The notes under the pieces are model-generated. The model was given only the letters and a program-made list of their open reading frames with translations, ran no database searches and was not told the DNA's origin. Below, in pieces: positions 16,822-25,944 of a stretch of 64,000 nt of DNA (the stretch's first letter is position 1; each line of letters opens with the position of its first letter). The stretch is from Hyphomicrobiales bacterium (GTDB taxonomy: Bacteria; Pseudomonadota; Alphaproteobacteria; Rhizobiales; Rhizobiaceae): contig UBXV01000042.1 in assembly GCA_900469625.1 (NCBI GenBank), forward strand, positions 124,001-188,000, read 5' to 3'. The translations under genes were made by a program, and so were the position numbers.

Positions 16822-18153
16822 TCACTTCATGTAGCTCGCGAGCTTTGCTCCGGCGTTGAGAAACCGCATGGGATCCACGGCCTGGCCGTTGAGCCGGACC
16901 TCGTAGTGCAGGTGCGGACCGGTGGATCGACCGGTGTTGCCGGATTTCGCAACGATATCGCCCGCCTGGACCCGGTCCCCGACATTGACCAGCACCGTCG
17001 ACAGATGGGCGTAGCGACTGGAAACGCCGTTGCCATGATCGACCTCGACCATGTTTCCGTATCCGCCCGTCAGGCCTGCAGTCACGACGGTACCTGGCGC
17101 AGTCGCCCGAATACGAGTGCCGACGGTAGCGCGAAAATCAATGCCCGCGTGCAGGGCCAGCCGCCCGAGGAAAGGGTCGAGCCGGTTGCCGAAGTCGCTG
17201 GTGATATCGCTTGCCGGCGACGGATTGCCGAAGGGCAGTTCGCGAACCTGCGCGCGCGTCCGTTCGAGCTCGACCAGCGCCGAATCGAGTGCCGCAAGCG
17301 ACTGGCCGAACCCGCCATCATCGACCGGTTCCACGAACGGGCCGCCGATTGCCGTTTCACCCGAATCGGTTGCTTCGTCGACCGGCGCCAAGTCGGCGAC
17401 ATCATCCTGCGGCAAGGCAACGCCTGTGCGCACGACGATCTTTCGGATGGCTTCCGACGTTTTTGCCGCCCCATCGGTCAATTGCTCGAGCCGTTCCATC
17501 TGGTCCCGCTCGACGTCCTTCAACGAGAGCGTCACCTTGGAAAAGAGCCGATCGGCCCGGTCGGAGGTGCTTTCGCCGGACGTCGGTCGGGCATAGCCAA
17601 GAGCGGCGGCACGGGCAGGTGCTGCACTCGGCGCACCGCTTAACCCCATCAACTTTTCGATCGCCTTTACGCCGCCGGTCGCATCGGCACGTTTTTCGTA
17701 GGCGAGGGGTTCGATCGGCGCCGGCTGGGTGAAGTCAGTCGACAATCCGGAATTTTCCGCCCGCTCGATCAGCGCGCCGAGCTTGCCGTTGCGCGAGGAA
17801 AGCGCCTGCTGTTGCTGAAGCAGCTTTTCGACCTTGTCCTCGACCACCTGCTGGTCGAGCAACTGACGGCTGGTCACGCGATCGACCTGTGCTCTCAGCG
17901 CGGTGATTCGGTCTTCGTATTCGTGCTGCATGCGCGCCTGGCGGGCAATCGTTCCGCCAATCAGGTCATCACGCAGTACCAGGTAGGAGGTGGCGGCGAG
18001 ATAGCCGATACCGAAGACGCCGACCGTACAAGCGGAAAGGACAGCCATCCAGGGACGCACGGTCATGTGGCGCACGCGGTCGCCACTCGCCAGGATCAGA
18101 ACATGGTTCTGCGCGCGCTTTCCGAAGGTGCGATTTGCCGAACGCTCTGACAC
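16822..18153 (-). CDS. Membrane-anchored M23/LytM peptidase
   Basis: A 443-residue cell-envelope protein. One transmembrane helix lies near residues 34-58, followed by a coiled-coil stretch (about 68-115, Q- and R-rich), a low-complexity region, and a C-terminal M23 domain. The zinc site is complete: H-AGID in LALHAGIDF and H-x-H in TGPHLHYEV. Catalytic members cut peptidoglycan peptide bridges; the intact site suggests this one is active rather than an EnvC-like activator. The start GTG at 18153 has GGGAG upstream. It lies 198 bp upstream of rhlE with no recognisable terminator. Confidence 0.92.
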   Translation of the reverse strand: MSERSANRTFGKRAQNHVLILASGDRVRHMTVRPWMAVLSACTVGVFGIGYLAATSYLVLRDDLIGGTIARQARMQHEYEDRITALRAQVDRVTSRQLLDQQVVEDKVEKLLQQQQALSSRNGKLGALIERAENSGLSTDFTQPAPIEPLAYEKRADATGGVKAIEKLMGLSGAPSAAPARAAALGYARPTSGESTSDRADRLFSKVTLSLKDVERDQMERLEQLTDGAAKTSEAIRKIVVRTGVALPQDDVADLAPVDEATDSGETAIGGPFVEPVDDGGFGQSLAALDSALVELERTRAQVRELPFGNPSPASDITSDFGNRLDPFLGRLALHAGIDFRATVGTRIRATAPGTVVTAGLTGGYGNMVEVDHGNGVSSRYAHLSTVLVNVGDRVQAGDIVAKSGNTGRSTGPHLHYEVRLNGQAVDPMRFLNAGAKLASYMK

Positions 18154-18241
18154 TCCACCACTCCCGCTGTCTGCGAATTGGTTCGCATTGCTTGAGGGGC
18201 ATTACACTTCGTTAGGGTTAATATTTGGTTGCGGAGGCCGG

Positions 18242-19096
18242 TCAGGAGAGGTTCGTGGACGCCGTCATCGAGCGGTAGAATGATGGCGTCAAACCCGCTT
18301 CGGCGCGGGCGATATCATTGAAGGGTGCCTTGAGCGGTCCACGAAAATTGGCGCGGACAAGCTGTTGAAAGGTTGCCGCCGGATCCTTCTTCTCACGGGC
18401 GCACAAGAAGCGGAACCACTTGGCTCCAACGGCCACATGGCCCTTCTCGTCCTCGTAGATGACGTCAAGCACAGCGGCCGTCTCGAAATCTCCGGTTTCG
18501 CGCATGCGCGCCTGGAGCGCCGGCGTCACATCGAGACCACGCGCCTCAAGGATCAGCGGCACGACCGCCAGCCTTGCGGTCAGGTCGTTGCGGGTGTCGT
18601 GCGCCGCCTGCCAGAGCCCGTCATGGGCGGGCAGGTCGCCATAGTCGGCGCCGAGATCATGGAGGCGCTGGCGGACCATGCGAAAATGCTTGGCTTCCTC
18701 GAAGGCCACCTTCATCCAGCCGTCGAAGAACGAATTCGGCACTGATTCGGTAGCAAAGCGCGCGACGATGTCGAGCGCCAGGTCAACGGCATTGAGTTCG
18801 ATATGGGCGATCGAATGCAGGAGTGCTATCCGCCCTTTCAGGGAGCCGAGCGAACGCTTCTTCACCTTTGTCGGCGGCGTCAGAACCGGCTTGTCCGGCC
18901 GACCCGGACGAAGCGGAACGGGGCGGTCGAGCGGCGACCGCAGCGACAGCGTGCGCCGTTGCCAGCGCCGGGCGGCTTCCTGCGCAAGCTCCGTCTTGAC
19001 GTCGAGGTCGGCGGCACTGATCGCGGCTACCGCGGCTCCGCGCGGGCTGTGAAAGGTCGGAAGCATCGTCATTGCGGCCTCGTCGTTATCGCTCAC
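18242..19096 (-). CDS. DUF455 ferritin-like protein
   Basis: A 284-residue member of the DUF455 family, predicted to be a ferritin-like four-helix di-iron protein. Candidate metal ligands lie in AHIELNAVDLALD, VAFEEAKHFRMVRQRL and VIYEDEKGHVAVGAKW, the E-x-x-H pattern seen in such carboxylate-bridged sites. The GTG start at 19096 overlaps the bcp stop codon (GTGA), so it is translationally coupled to the peroxiredoxin. Together they suggest peroxide or iron-linked stress handling, but no member has a firm biochemical role that I know of. Confidence 0.85.
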   Translation of the reverse strand: MSDNDEAAMTMLPTFHSPRGAAVAAISAADLDVKTELAQEAARRWQRRTLSLRSPLDRPVPLRPGRPDKPVLTPPTKVKKRSLGSLKGRIALLHSIAHIELNAVDLALDIVARFATESVPNSFFDGWMKVAFEEAKHFRMVRQRLHDLGADYGDLPAHDGLWQAAHDTRNDLTARLAVVPLILEARGLDVTPALQARMRETGDFETAAVLDVIYEDEKGHVAVGAKWFRFLCAREKKDPAATFQQLVRANFRGPLKAPFNDIARAEAGLTPSFYRSMTASTNLS

Positions 19097-19560
19097 AGCG
19101 CTTTGGCGGCCGCGAGCACCTCTTGGGCATGCCCGTTGACCTTGACCTTCTCCCAGATGCGGGCAATCCGACCGTCGGCGTCGATCAGGAACGTGCTGCG
19201 CTCGACGCCCATGTACTTGCGCCCGTAAAGGCTCTTTTCCACCCAGAGGCTATAGGCATTGATGGCACTCTTCTCCTCGTCGGCGGCCAGCGCGACGGTG
19301 AGTTCGTGTTTCTTGGCAAAGCGGTCGTGACGTTTCACCGAATCGGGTGAAATCCCGATTAGCTCGACGCCGGCGGCTTCGAAAGCAGAGGCAAGCTCGG
19401 TAAAGGAAATCGCCTCCAGCGTGCAGCTTTTGGTGTCGTCCTTCGGGTAGAAGAACAGGACGACCGGACGGCCGCGAAACGCCGAAAGAGAAATCGTGCC
19501 GCCGCCGTCACGGGGAAGCGTGAAGTCGGGAGCGAGTTCACCGGGAGTGAGGCCTGCCAT
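19093..19560 (-). CDS. bcp: Bcp-type peroxiredoxin with a single cysteine
   Basis: A 155-residue AhpC/TSA-fold thiol peroxidase of the Bcp/PrxQ group, reducing hydroperoxides. The peroxidatic centre is intact: P39-x3-T43-x2-C46 in YPKDDTKSC, and the supporting Arg lies in GVERSTFLID. The resolving cysteine found five residues later in Escherichia coli Bcp is an isoleucine here (Ile51), and the protein has no other cysteine, so it must be a 1-Cys enzyme recycled by an external thiol. ATG at 19560 is preferred over the TTG just before it. It overlaps the DUF455 gene. Confidence 0.92.
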   Translation of the reverse strand: MAGLTPGELAPDFTLPRDGGGTISLSAFRGRPVVLFFYPKDDTKSCTLEAISFTELASAFEAAGVELIGISPDSVKRHDRFAKKHELTVALAADEEKSAINAYSLWVEKSLYGRKYMGVERSTFLIDADGRIARIWEKVKVNGHAQEVLAAAKAL

Positions 19561-19881
19561 CAATAAACCTTCCTTGCGCCAAGTTTTGCCGACAATCGAC
19601 GGCTAGGGCATATCGAAAATCGACAACCTCCGTCCAGCGGATTTGTGCTAGATTTGACAGCTGCCGGACGGGTTGCGTCTATAGGAGGCTTTGCCCGGCG
19701 TTCGCACGCAGGAAACTGACAAATGTGTGAATGCTTTCCACAGCATGGTCGGCAAGACGTGATGACACCGTCCAGCCATATGTGGTCTACATGGCGGTAT
19801 TGATCCGTCGCCCCGTTGCCGCATGATGCGCCTGCGGGAGAGGCGGGCTTTCCCGTTTTGAACCGGAGGGCGTCCGCGCCG
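19561..19881. other. Divergent intergenic region, bcp / AsmA-like gene
   Basis: These 321 bp separate divergent bcp and the AsmA-like gene and should hold both promoters. I found no confident promoter hexamers, known operator or small gene. A GGAGGG at 19865-19870 is the likely ribosome binding site for the ATG at 19882. Confidence 0.5.
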
Positions 19882-22800
19882 ATGAGTGAGATCCGCGGCG
19901 AAAAAGTCGGCTTTCGCAAGAAAGACATCGTCGCGTTGCACGCGTTGCCTTCGGCGCAGGCGCACGAACCCGTTATCGTGCATGCCCCGCACAAACGCGG
20001 TTTGCTGCGTTTTTTCAGCAAGATGGCCCTTTGTGCGCTCTTGCTCGCCTTCATCGTCGGGGCCAGCCTGATCGCCGTGGTCGAAAGCGGCGCGATCGAC
20101 AGCACGCTCAATACACGTGCCCGGCTTGCGTTGAACGCGGCCCTCGGCGGCGCCTATCGCGCCGAGGTCGGAAGTACGGTCGTGCGCTTGAGCTCCAACG
20201 GTGCCCTGGCACTCAAGGCCCGTGAAGTGGCGCTGAGCGAGGCCGCCTCCGGCCAACCGGTCGCGAAGCTGCAATCGATTTCCATTGCCCTCGACCCGCT
20301 CGCGCTTTTGACTGGCCGGATAGCCGTCTCGCGCCTCGAAGCGGAAGGCGGTGATTTCGACACAGGGCTGCTGCCGCGCGGCGAGCCGATCGACCTGACC
20401 AAGATCAAGATCGCCGATGTCGGCGACGCCCTTGAAAAGCTGTTTGCCCATGTCGACCGCATGTCGCAGATGGCGACCACGCGCGGCGACCAGACGGTGC
20501 TGCTTTCCAACTTCTCGTTCACGGTCGCCGGCGCGCGCAATCGCGTCGTGCCGGTCGAGGCCAAGGAACTTGAATTCAACCGCGACGCCAACGGCTCGAT
20601 GCACGTCAAGGGCAGTGTTGCCGTCGATGGCATGGATGTCGACCTGAGCGCCAACGCCCTTGGGGCGAACGGCCATGTAACGGGTTTCGAAGCGGCGATC
20701 ACGAATGTGCCGCTGAAGCCGTTCTTCTATCATGGTCCTGCGGGCAGGGAGGCGGCCTTTGGCATCGACGCGACCGCCGGGTTGACGCTGACGGCAACGC
20801 GCGCCGCCGACGGCGCGAAACCGGACCTTCGTGTCGCGGTGCGCACGTCGAACGGTGCGTTTCACGCCGGTGGTCTCATCTCTTCGATCAATCCGTCGCA
20901 GATGGACATCGCCTATGATTTCGAGCGCGCTTCCGTCGAGATCCTGCCGTCGACGGTCAATATCGGTCGGTCGGTCTTCCCGTTTACCGGCGCCGTCAAA
21001 GACCTCGACCGGATCGAGGGTGCTGGCGATCAGGGCTTCGCCATCGATCTCCTGTTCAAGAATGCCAGTTCCGCGCCGGAGGACATCGCCGAGCGTCCAC
21101 TCATCTTCGATGCAAAGGCGAGCGGCCGTTTCACCTCAGATGCGCGCCACCGGCTGATCTTCGACCAGCTCGCCGTTTCCAGTCCGCTCGGCTCGATGTT
21201 CGGCTCGCTTTCCGTCGCCTTCGGCAAGACCTCACCGCAGGTGAGTTTTGCCGCGGTCAGCGACCGCATGCAGCCGACGGCAGTCAAGCAGCTTTGGCCC
21301 TGGTGGCTTGCCAAAGGTGCCCGACGTTGGGCGATCGGCAATCTTTTCGGCGGCACCGTCACCGATGCACGCATCGAGGTCTCGGTCGCCGAGGGGCGGA
21401 TCGCCGAGAACGAAGGCGAGCTGAAGCTCGATGAAAAAGAACTCAACATCGCATTCAAGATCGACGACACGCGCATCAACATCGCCGGCGAAATACCGCC
21501 GCTGCGCGATACCTCGGGCACGTTCAAGCTCAGCGGCCAGCGGATGGAAGTGGGCGTGGAGCGCGGCGCGGCCTTCTTCACCTCCGGCCGGTCCGTAGCG
21601 CTCAAGGGCGGCGACTTCATCATTCCCGATGTCTACACCAAGCCGCTGATCGCGGAGATGAAGATCGAAGTGGGCGGCGAGGCCGACGCGATCGCCGAAC
21701 TTGTCACCTACAAGCCGATCCAGGCGCTGCAAAAGACGCCCTTCGCTCCCGGCGACTTTACCGGCCAGGTCACGGCGCAGGTGGGCGCACGGTTCGGCCT
21801 GGTGACCGACCAGCACCCGCCGCCGCCGCTATGGCAAGTGGAAATGCAACTGGATGACGTGACTGTGACGCGGCCGATCGCGGGACGCGCCGTGTCGAAC
21901 GTATCCGGCACGTTTCGGGTCGACACCGCCCAGGCTGTCCTTGATGCCGATGCGGTGGTCGAGGGCGCGAAGATCAAGCTTGCGTTGGTCGAGCCTGTCG
22001 ACAGCGCGTCAAAGGTGAAGCGCAAGCGCGAAATCAGCGGCACGATCGATGACGCCGCCCGCGAAAAATTGGCGCCCGGCCTGTCCAAGATCATCTCGGG
22101 GCCGATGGACGTCGATCTCGTGATCGACGAGGCGAACATCCAGCACGCCACCATCAACCTGACCAAGGCGAAGCTGTCGTTGCCCTGGATCGGCTGGAGC
22201 AAGGGCGCAGGCATTTCTGCCGAGGTGACATACAAATCCGACATCAACGATAGCCTGACAACCATCAAGGACTTCGCCATCGCCGGCGACGGTTTCGGCG
22301 CACGCGGCACGCTGCAGGTCGATGACGCCGGCATTGCCAACGCCAAGCTCAGCAATGTGCGCCTGGCGCAGGGCGACGATTTCAACGTCAGTATCGATCG
22401 CCGCAAGGGCGTCCATGTCGTGGCGCTAAGCGGAGCGGCCGCAGATATCAGGCCGATCCTTGCCCAGATGAAGAGCGGATCGAACGGCAATGGCGGCGGT
22501 GGCGACGACATCACCATCCAGGGGCAACTCGGCCGGGTTGCCGGCTTCAACGGAGAAGTGCTGTCAAACGTCAATCTGGTCTATTCGGAACACGGACAGC
22601 AGATCGAGGACATCAACCTGTCGGCCGTGACCGGAAGCGGCCAGGCCGTGGTGGCCAAACTCGCCAAAGCGGGGGCCGACAACATCCTTGAACTGACGAC
22701 CGGCGATGCCGGCTCGCTCGCCCGCTTTGCCGATATCTACAGCAACATGCGCGGCGGACTGCTGAACCTGAAGCTGCGCGATCGCGGTGCCCGATCCTGG

Positions 22801-23277
22801 CGCGGTTCCATCGACATCCGCAAGTTCTCGCTGGTTGGCGAACAGCGCCTGCAGTCGATGGTGTCCACGCCTGCGGGCCAGGACGGGCGAAGCCTCAACC
22901 AGGCCGTCAGGCGCGACATCGACGTCAGCACGGCACGCTTCGAACGCGGCTTTGCCCAGCTTGCGCTCGACCGCAGCGCCATTCGCGTCGATGGCGGCGT
23001 CCTCAGGGGTACCGATGTCGGGGCCACCTTCCAGGGCACCGTGCGCGACGGAAACGGCATCATGGACATGACCGGCACCTTCATGCCGGCCTACGGCCTC
23101 AACCGAATTTTTGGGGAATTGCCGTTGATCGGCGTCATCCTCGGCAACGGCAGAGACCGTGGCCTGCTTGGCATCACCTTCAAGCTCAACGGCCCGTTCA
23201 ACCAGCCGAAGCTGACGATCAACCCGCTGTCCATCATCGCCCCCGGCGTCTTCCGCGGGATCTTCGAGTTTCAATAA
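19882..23277 (+). CDS. AsmA/YhdP-like DUF3971 envelope protein
   Basis: This 1131-residue protein has a short basic cytoplasmic N-terminus, one transmembrane helix (about residues 48-68, ALCALLLAFIVGASLIAVVE), and a very long periplasmic beta-rich region. The pattern matches DUF3971 and AsmA-like C-terminal domains; the end (LPLIGVILGNGRDRGLLGITFKL) is typical of YhdP. YhdP, TamB and relatives are bridge-like proteins that carry phospholipids from inner to outer membrane, so a similar role is likely here. Start is the ATG at 19882; an upstream TTG at 19816 would add 22 unconserved residues. It is monocistronic and convergent with tyrS. Confidence 0.87.
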   Translation: MSEIRGEKVGFRKKDIVALHALPSAQAHEPVIVHAPHKRGLLRFFSKMALCALLLAFIVGASLIAVVESGAIDSTLNTRARLALNAALGGAYRAEVGSTVVRLSSNGALALKAREVALSEAASGQPVAKLQSISIALDPLALLTGRIAVSRLEAEGGDFDTGLLPRGEPIDLTKIKIADVGDALEKLFAHVDRMSQMATTRGDQTVLLSNFSFTVAGARNRVVPVEAKELEFNRDANGSMHVKGSVAVDGMDVDLSANALGANGHVTGFEAAITNVPLKPFFYHGPAGREAAFGIDATAGLTLTATRAADGAKPDLRVAVRTSNGAFHAGGLISSINPSQMDIAYDFERASVEILPSTVNIGRSVFPFTGAVKDLDRIEGAGDQGFAIDLLFKNASSAPEDIAERPLIFDAKASGRFTSDARHRLIFDQLAVSSPLGSMFGSLSVAFGKTSPQVSFAAVSDRMQPTAVKQLWPWWLAKGARRWAIGNLFGGTVTDARIEVSVAEGRIAENEGELKLDEKELNIAFKIDDTRINIAGEIPPLRDTSGTFKLSGQRMEVGVERGAAFFTSGRSVALKGGDFIIPDVYTKPLIAEMKIEVGGEADAIAELVTYKPIQALQKTPFAPGDFTGQVTAQVGARFGLVTDQHPPPPLWQVEMQLDDVTVTRPIAGRAVSNVSGTFRVDTAQAVLDADAVVEGAKIKLALVEPVDSASKVKRKREISGTIDDAAREKLAPGLSKIISGPMDVDLVIDEANIQHATINLTKAKLSLPWIGWSKGAGISAEVTYKSDINDSLTTIKDFAIAGDGFGARGTLQVDDAGIANAKLSNVRLAQGDDFNVSIDRRKGVHVVALSGAAADIRPILAQMKSGSNGNGGGGDDITIQGQLGRVAGFNGEVLSNVNLVYSEHGQQIEDINLSAVTGSGQAVVAKLAKAGADNILELTTGDAGSLARFADIYSNMRGGLLNLKLRDRGARSWRGSIDIRKFSLVGEQRLQSMVSTPAGQDGRSLNQAVRRDIDVSTARFERGFAQLALDRSAIRVDGGVLRGTDVGATFQGTVRDGNGIMDMTGTFMPAYGLNRIFGELPLIGVILGNGRDRGLLGITFKLNGPFNQPKLTINPLSIIAPGVFRGIFEFQ

Positions 23278-23278
23278 A

Positions 23279-23309
23279 AAGGGCCGGCGCAATGGCCGGC
23301 CTTAAAGGT
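23279..23309 (-). terminator. Terminator downstream of tyrS
   Basis: AAGGGCCGGC and GGCCGGCCTT form a GC stem around a five-base loop. On the minus strand the stem is followed by T5, so it serves tyrS; on the plus strand no T run follows, although it may still slow transcription from the AsmA-like gene. Confidence 0.75.
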
Positions 23310-23329
23310 CCTTCCCGATGCGCCGGCCT

Positions 23330-24583
23330 TTATGCCGGGCGAACGAGGATGTGCTTCTTCTTGCCGAGCGACAGCTTGACGATACCATCCGCGGTGACGT
23401 CGCCGCTGCCGATCAGCCGGCGCTCGTCGCTGACGGCCTCGTCGTTGATGCGCACGGCGCCGCCCTGGACGTGACGGCGTGCCTCACCATTGGATGCGGC
23501 AAGCCCGGCGCGCACGACCAGCGACAAAAGGCCAATGCCGGCCTCAAGATCCGCAGCTGCCACGTCGATCGACGGCAGGTTGTCGGAGACGGCACCTTCC
23601 TCGAAGGTCTTGCGCGCGGTTTCCGCCGCCTGTTCGGCCGCGGCGCGGCCGTGCAGCATGGCGGTGATCTCGGTCGCAAGGATCTTCTTGACCTCGTTGA
23701 TTTCCGAACCGCCGAGCTGCGAAAGTCGCGCGATCTCCGCCATCGGCAGCGTCGTGTAGAGCTTCAGGAAGCGCGTCACGTCGGCGTCTTCGGTGTTGCG
23801 CCAGTACTGCCAGAAATCATAGGCCGACAGCATGTCCGGGTTGAGCCAGATGGCGCCGTTGACCGACTTGCCCATCTTGGCGCCCGACGATGTCGTCAGC
23901 AGCGGTGAGGTGAGGGCGTAGAGTTGCGTCGTGCCCATGCGGTGACCGAGGTCGATACCGTTGACGATATTGCCCCACTGGTCCGAACCGCCCATCTGCA
24001 AGCGGCAACCGGTGCGCTTGTGGAGTTCGACGAAATCGTAGGCCTGCAGGATCATGTAGTTGAATTCGAGGAACGACAGCGACTGCTCGCGCTCGAGCCG
24101 CGTCTTGACGCTGTCGAACGACAGCATGCGGTTGACCGAGAAGTGACGGCCGACGTCGCGCAGGAATTCGAGGTAGTTGATGCCAAGCAGCCAGTCGGCG
24201 TTGTTGATCATCAACGCGTCCTTGGGGCCGTCGCCGTAGGTCAGGTAGTTGGAAAACACCGTCTTGATGCTGGCGATGTTGGCGTCGATGGTCGCTGGCG
24301 TCATCAGCTGGCGGGCTTCGTCCTTGAAGGACGGGTCGCCGACCATGCCGGTGCCGCCGCCCATCAGCGAAATCGGCCGGTGGCCGGTCGCCTGCAACCA
24401 GTGCAGCATCATGATCTGGATGAGGCCGCCGGCGTGAAGGCTCGGCGCCGTCGGGTCGAAGCCGATATAGGCAGTCACGGTCTCCGTCCGGAACAGCTGG
24501 TCGAGGCCGGCGTCATCGGAACTCTGATGAATGAAACCGCGCTCGTTGAGGGTGTGGAGGAAATCGGACTTGAACTCGGACAT
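23330..24583 (-). CDS. tyrS: Tyrosyl-tRNA synthetase
   Basis: A class I aminoacyl-tRNA synthetase of 417 residues charging tRNA-Tyr. The HIGH-like motif is SLHAGG, after the tyrosine-binding [12 protein letters not shown]; the KMSKS-like loop is KMGKS in [28 protein letters not shown] is the conserved substrate pocket. An S4 RNA-binding domain is at the C-terminus (about 350-415, with [20 protein letters not shown]). Start ATG at 24583. It diverges from anmK across a 125-bp spacer. Confidence 0.97.
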   Translation of the reverse strand: MSEFKSDFLHTLNERGFIHQSSDDAGLDQLFRTETVTAYIGFDPTAPSLHAGGLIQIMMLHWLQATGHRPISLMGGGTGMVGDPSFKDEARQLMTPATIDANIASIKTVFSNYLTYGDGPKDALMINNADWLLGINYLEFLRDVGRHFSVNRMLSFDSVKTRLEREQSLSFLEFNYMILQAYDFVELHKRTGCRLQMGGSDQWGNIVNGIDLGHRMGTTQLYALTSPLLTTSSGAKMGKSVNGAIWLNPDMLSAYDFWQYWRNTEDADVTRFLKLYTTLPMAEIARLSQLGGSEINEVKKILATEITAMLHGRAAAEQAAETARKTFEEGAVSDNLPSIDVAAADLEAGIGLLSLVVRAGLAASNGEARRHVQGGAVRINDEAVSDERRLIGSGDVTADGIVKLSLGKKKHILVRPA

Positions 24584-24708
24584 GACCTGTCTCTTTCGGC
24601 TGGGTAGAACGTCTGCGCGCGGCGTTTAGCACTGTTTGGCAAAAAGTGCACGTCTTTGCTTGGCCGATGTTTTTGCTATGTAGACAGGCAACGCCTTGGA
24701 GGAATTGC

Positions 24709-25857
24709 ATGGGCAAGATCATGACCGCGATCGGTTTGATGAGCGGCACGAGCATGGACGGGATCGACGTGGCGCTGCTGCGCACCGATGGCGACAGGCT
24801 CGTCGAGCGCGGGCCAGCCGCCGGATACGCCTATGAAGCGGGCTTTCGTGACCGGTTGAAACAGGGCTTGAATGAGGCAAAGTCGATCACGAACCGCAAA
24901 CAGCGGCCCGGCAGCCTGACTGCTCTCGAACAGGATCTGACCCTCAGGCACGCCGAAGCCATCGAGGCTTTCTTAAAGAAAAACAACATCTTGAGAGAGA
25001 ATGTGGATGTGGTCGGTTTCCACGGGCAAACCGTGCTTCACCGTCCCGACGAAGCCTTGACCGTTCAGATCGGCGACGGGTCGCTGCTTGCCCGGGAAAC
25101 AGGGATCGACGTCGTCTACGACATGCGCGCCAACGACATGGAGCATGGCGGCCAGGGCGCACCGCTGATCCCTGCCTATCATGCAGCGCTCGCCCGCGGT
25201 GCGGCCGCAACCGCAGCGCTTGTCCCGCCGGTGGTCTTCGTCAATATCGGCGGCATTTCCAATCTGACCTTCATTGGCGCGGATGACGGGCTCGTTGCCT
25301 ATGATAGCGGCCCCGGCAACACATTGATCGATCAATGGGTCGAAGCGCATGCAGGCATTCCCTTCGACCAGGGCGGGATGATCGCCAGCGAAGGCGCGGT
25401 GCTGCCAGATCTGGCCCAGCGCTATCTGCTCAACCCGTTTTTCTCGGCAACCACGCGCCGATCGCTCGATCGTAACGATTTCGCGCCGCCACAGGGACTG
25501 GACGCCAGCCTCGAGGACGGCGCGCGCACACTTGCCTATGTGACGGCGGCGGCGATCGTCAAATCCGCCCGCCACCTGCCAGCGACGCCCCGGACATACA
25601 TCGTGTGTGGCGGCGGCCGGCTCAATCCGGTGATCATGCGGGACCTGGCATCCGAGGCGAAAGTTCATGGCGCCGATGTGCTGGCGGCGGAGGCCGTCGG
25701 CTTCAACGGTGATTCGATGGAGGCGGAGGCGTGGGCCTATCTCGCAGTCCGCTCACTCGAAGGATTGCCGCTCACCTATCCCGGAACGACCGGCGTGCGC
25801 AGGCCCGTTAGTGGCGGCACGCTTGCTCGCGGAAGCAAGCGGAGCGAAACCGCTTGA
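24709..25857 (+). CDS. anmK: Anhydro-N-acetylmuramic acid kinase
   Basis: AnmK phosphorylates and opens 1,6-anhydro-MurNAc from peptidoglycan turnover to give MurNAc-6-phosphate, feeding cell-wall recycling. The 382-residue protein has the ATP-binding [16 protein letters not shown] at the N-terminus, [13 protein letters not shown] with the catalytic Asp region nearby, [11 protein letters not shown], and [12 protein letters not shown]. The ATG at 24709 follows GGAGG at ideal spacing, so upstream starts in the same frame are rejected. It is divergent from tyrS, a common arrangement in rhizobia. MurQ is not seen in this window. Confidence 0.95.
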   Translation: MGKIMTAIGLMSGTSMDGIDVALLRTDGDRLVERGPAAGYAYEAGFRDRLKQGLNEAKSITNRKQRPGSLTALEQDLTLRHAEAIEAFLKKNNILRENVDVVGFHGQTVLHRPDEALTVQIGDGSLLARETGIDVVYDMRANDMEHGGQGAPLIPAYHAALARGAAATAALVPPVVFVNIGGISNLTFIGADDGLVAYDSGPGNTLIDQWVEAHAGIPFDQGGMIASEGAVLPDLAQRYLLNPFFSATTRRSLDRNDFAPPQGLDASLEDGARTLAYVTAAAIVKSARHLPATPRTYIVCGGGRLNPVIMRDLASEAKVHGADVLAAEAVGFNGDSMEAEAWAYLAVRSLEGLPLTYPGTTGVRRPVSGGTLARGSKRSETA

Positions 25858-25944
25858 ACAGCAAGTTGTGATACCGGGTGATTAATCAAATTTTCGCCTA
25901 CCGCCGATAGTGTCCGCCGCGTACAGACAATTCGGGTTCCGTCG

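Noticed and set aside
15466-17643. 725-codon open frame antisense to rhlE and the M23 gene
   Set aside because: It spans the end of one clear gene, a spacer and another clear gene; no motif of its own.
25783-25809. GGAAC-N18-CGTT near the end of anmK, upstream of the diguanylate cyclase
   Set aside because: Spacer is longer than the 16-17 bases of EcfG promoters and it lies within coding sequence.
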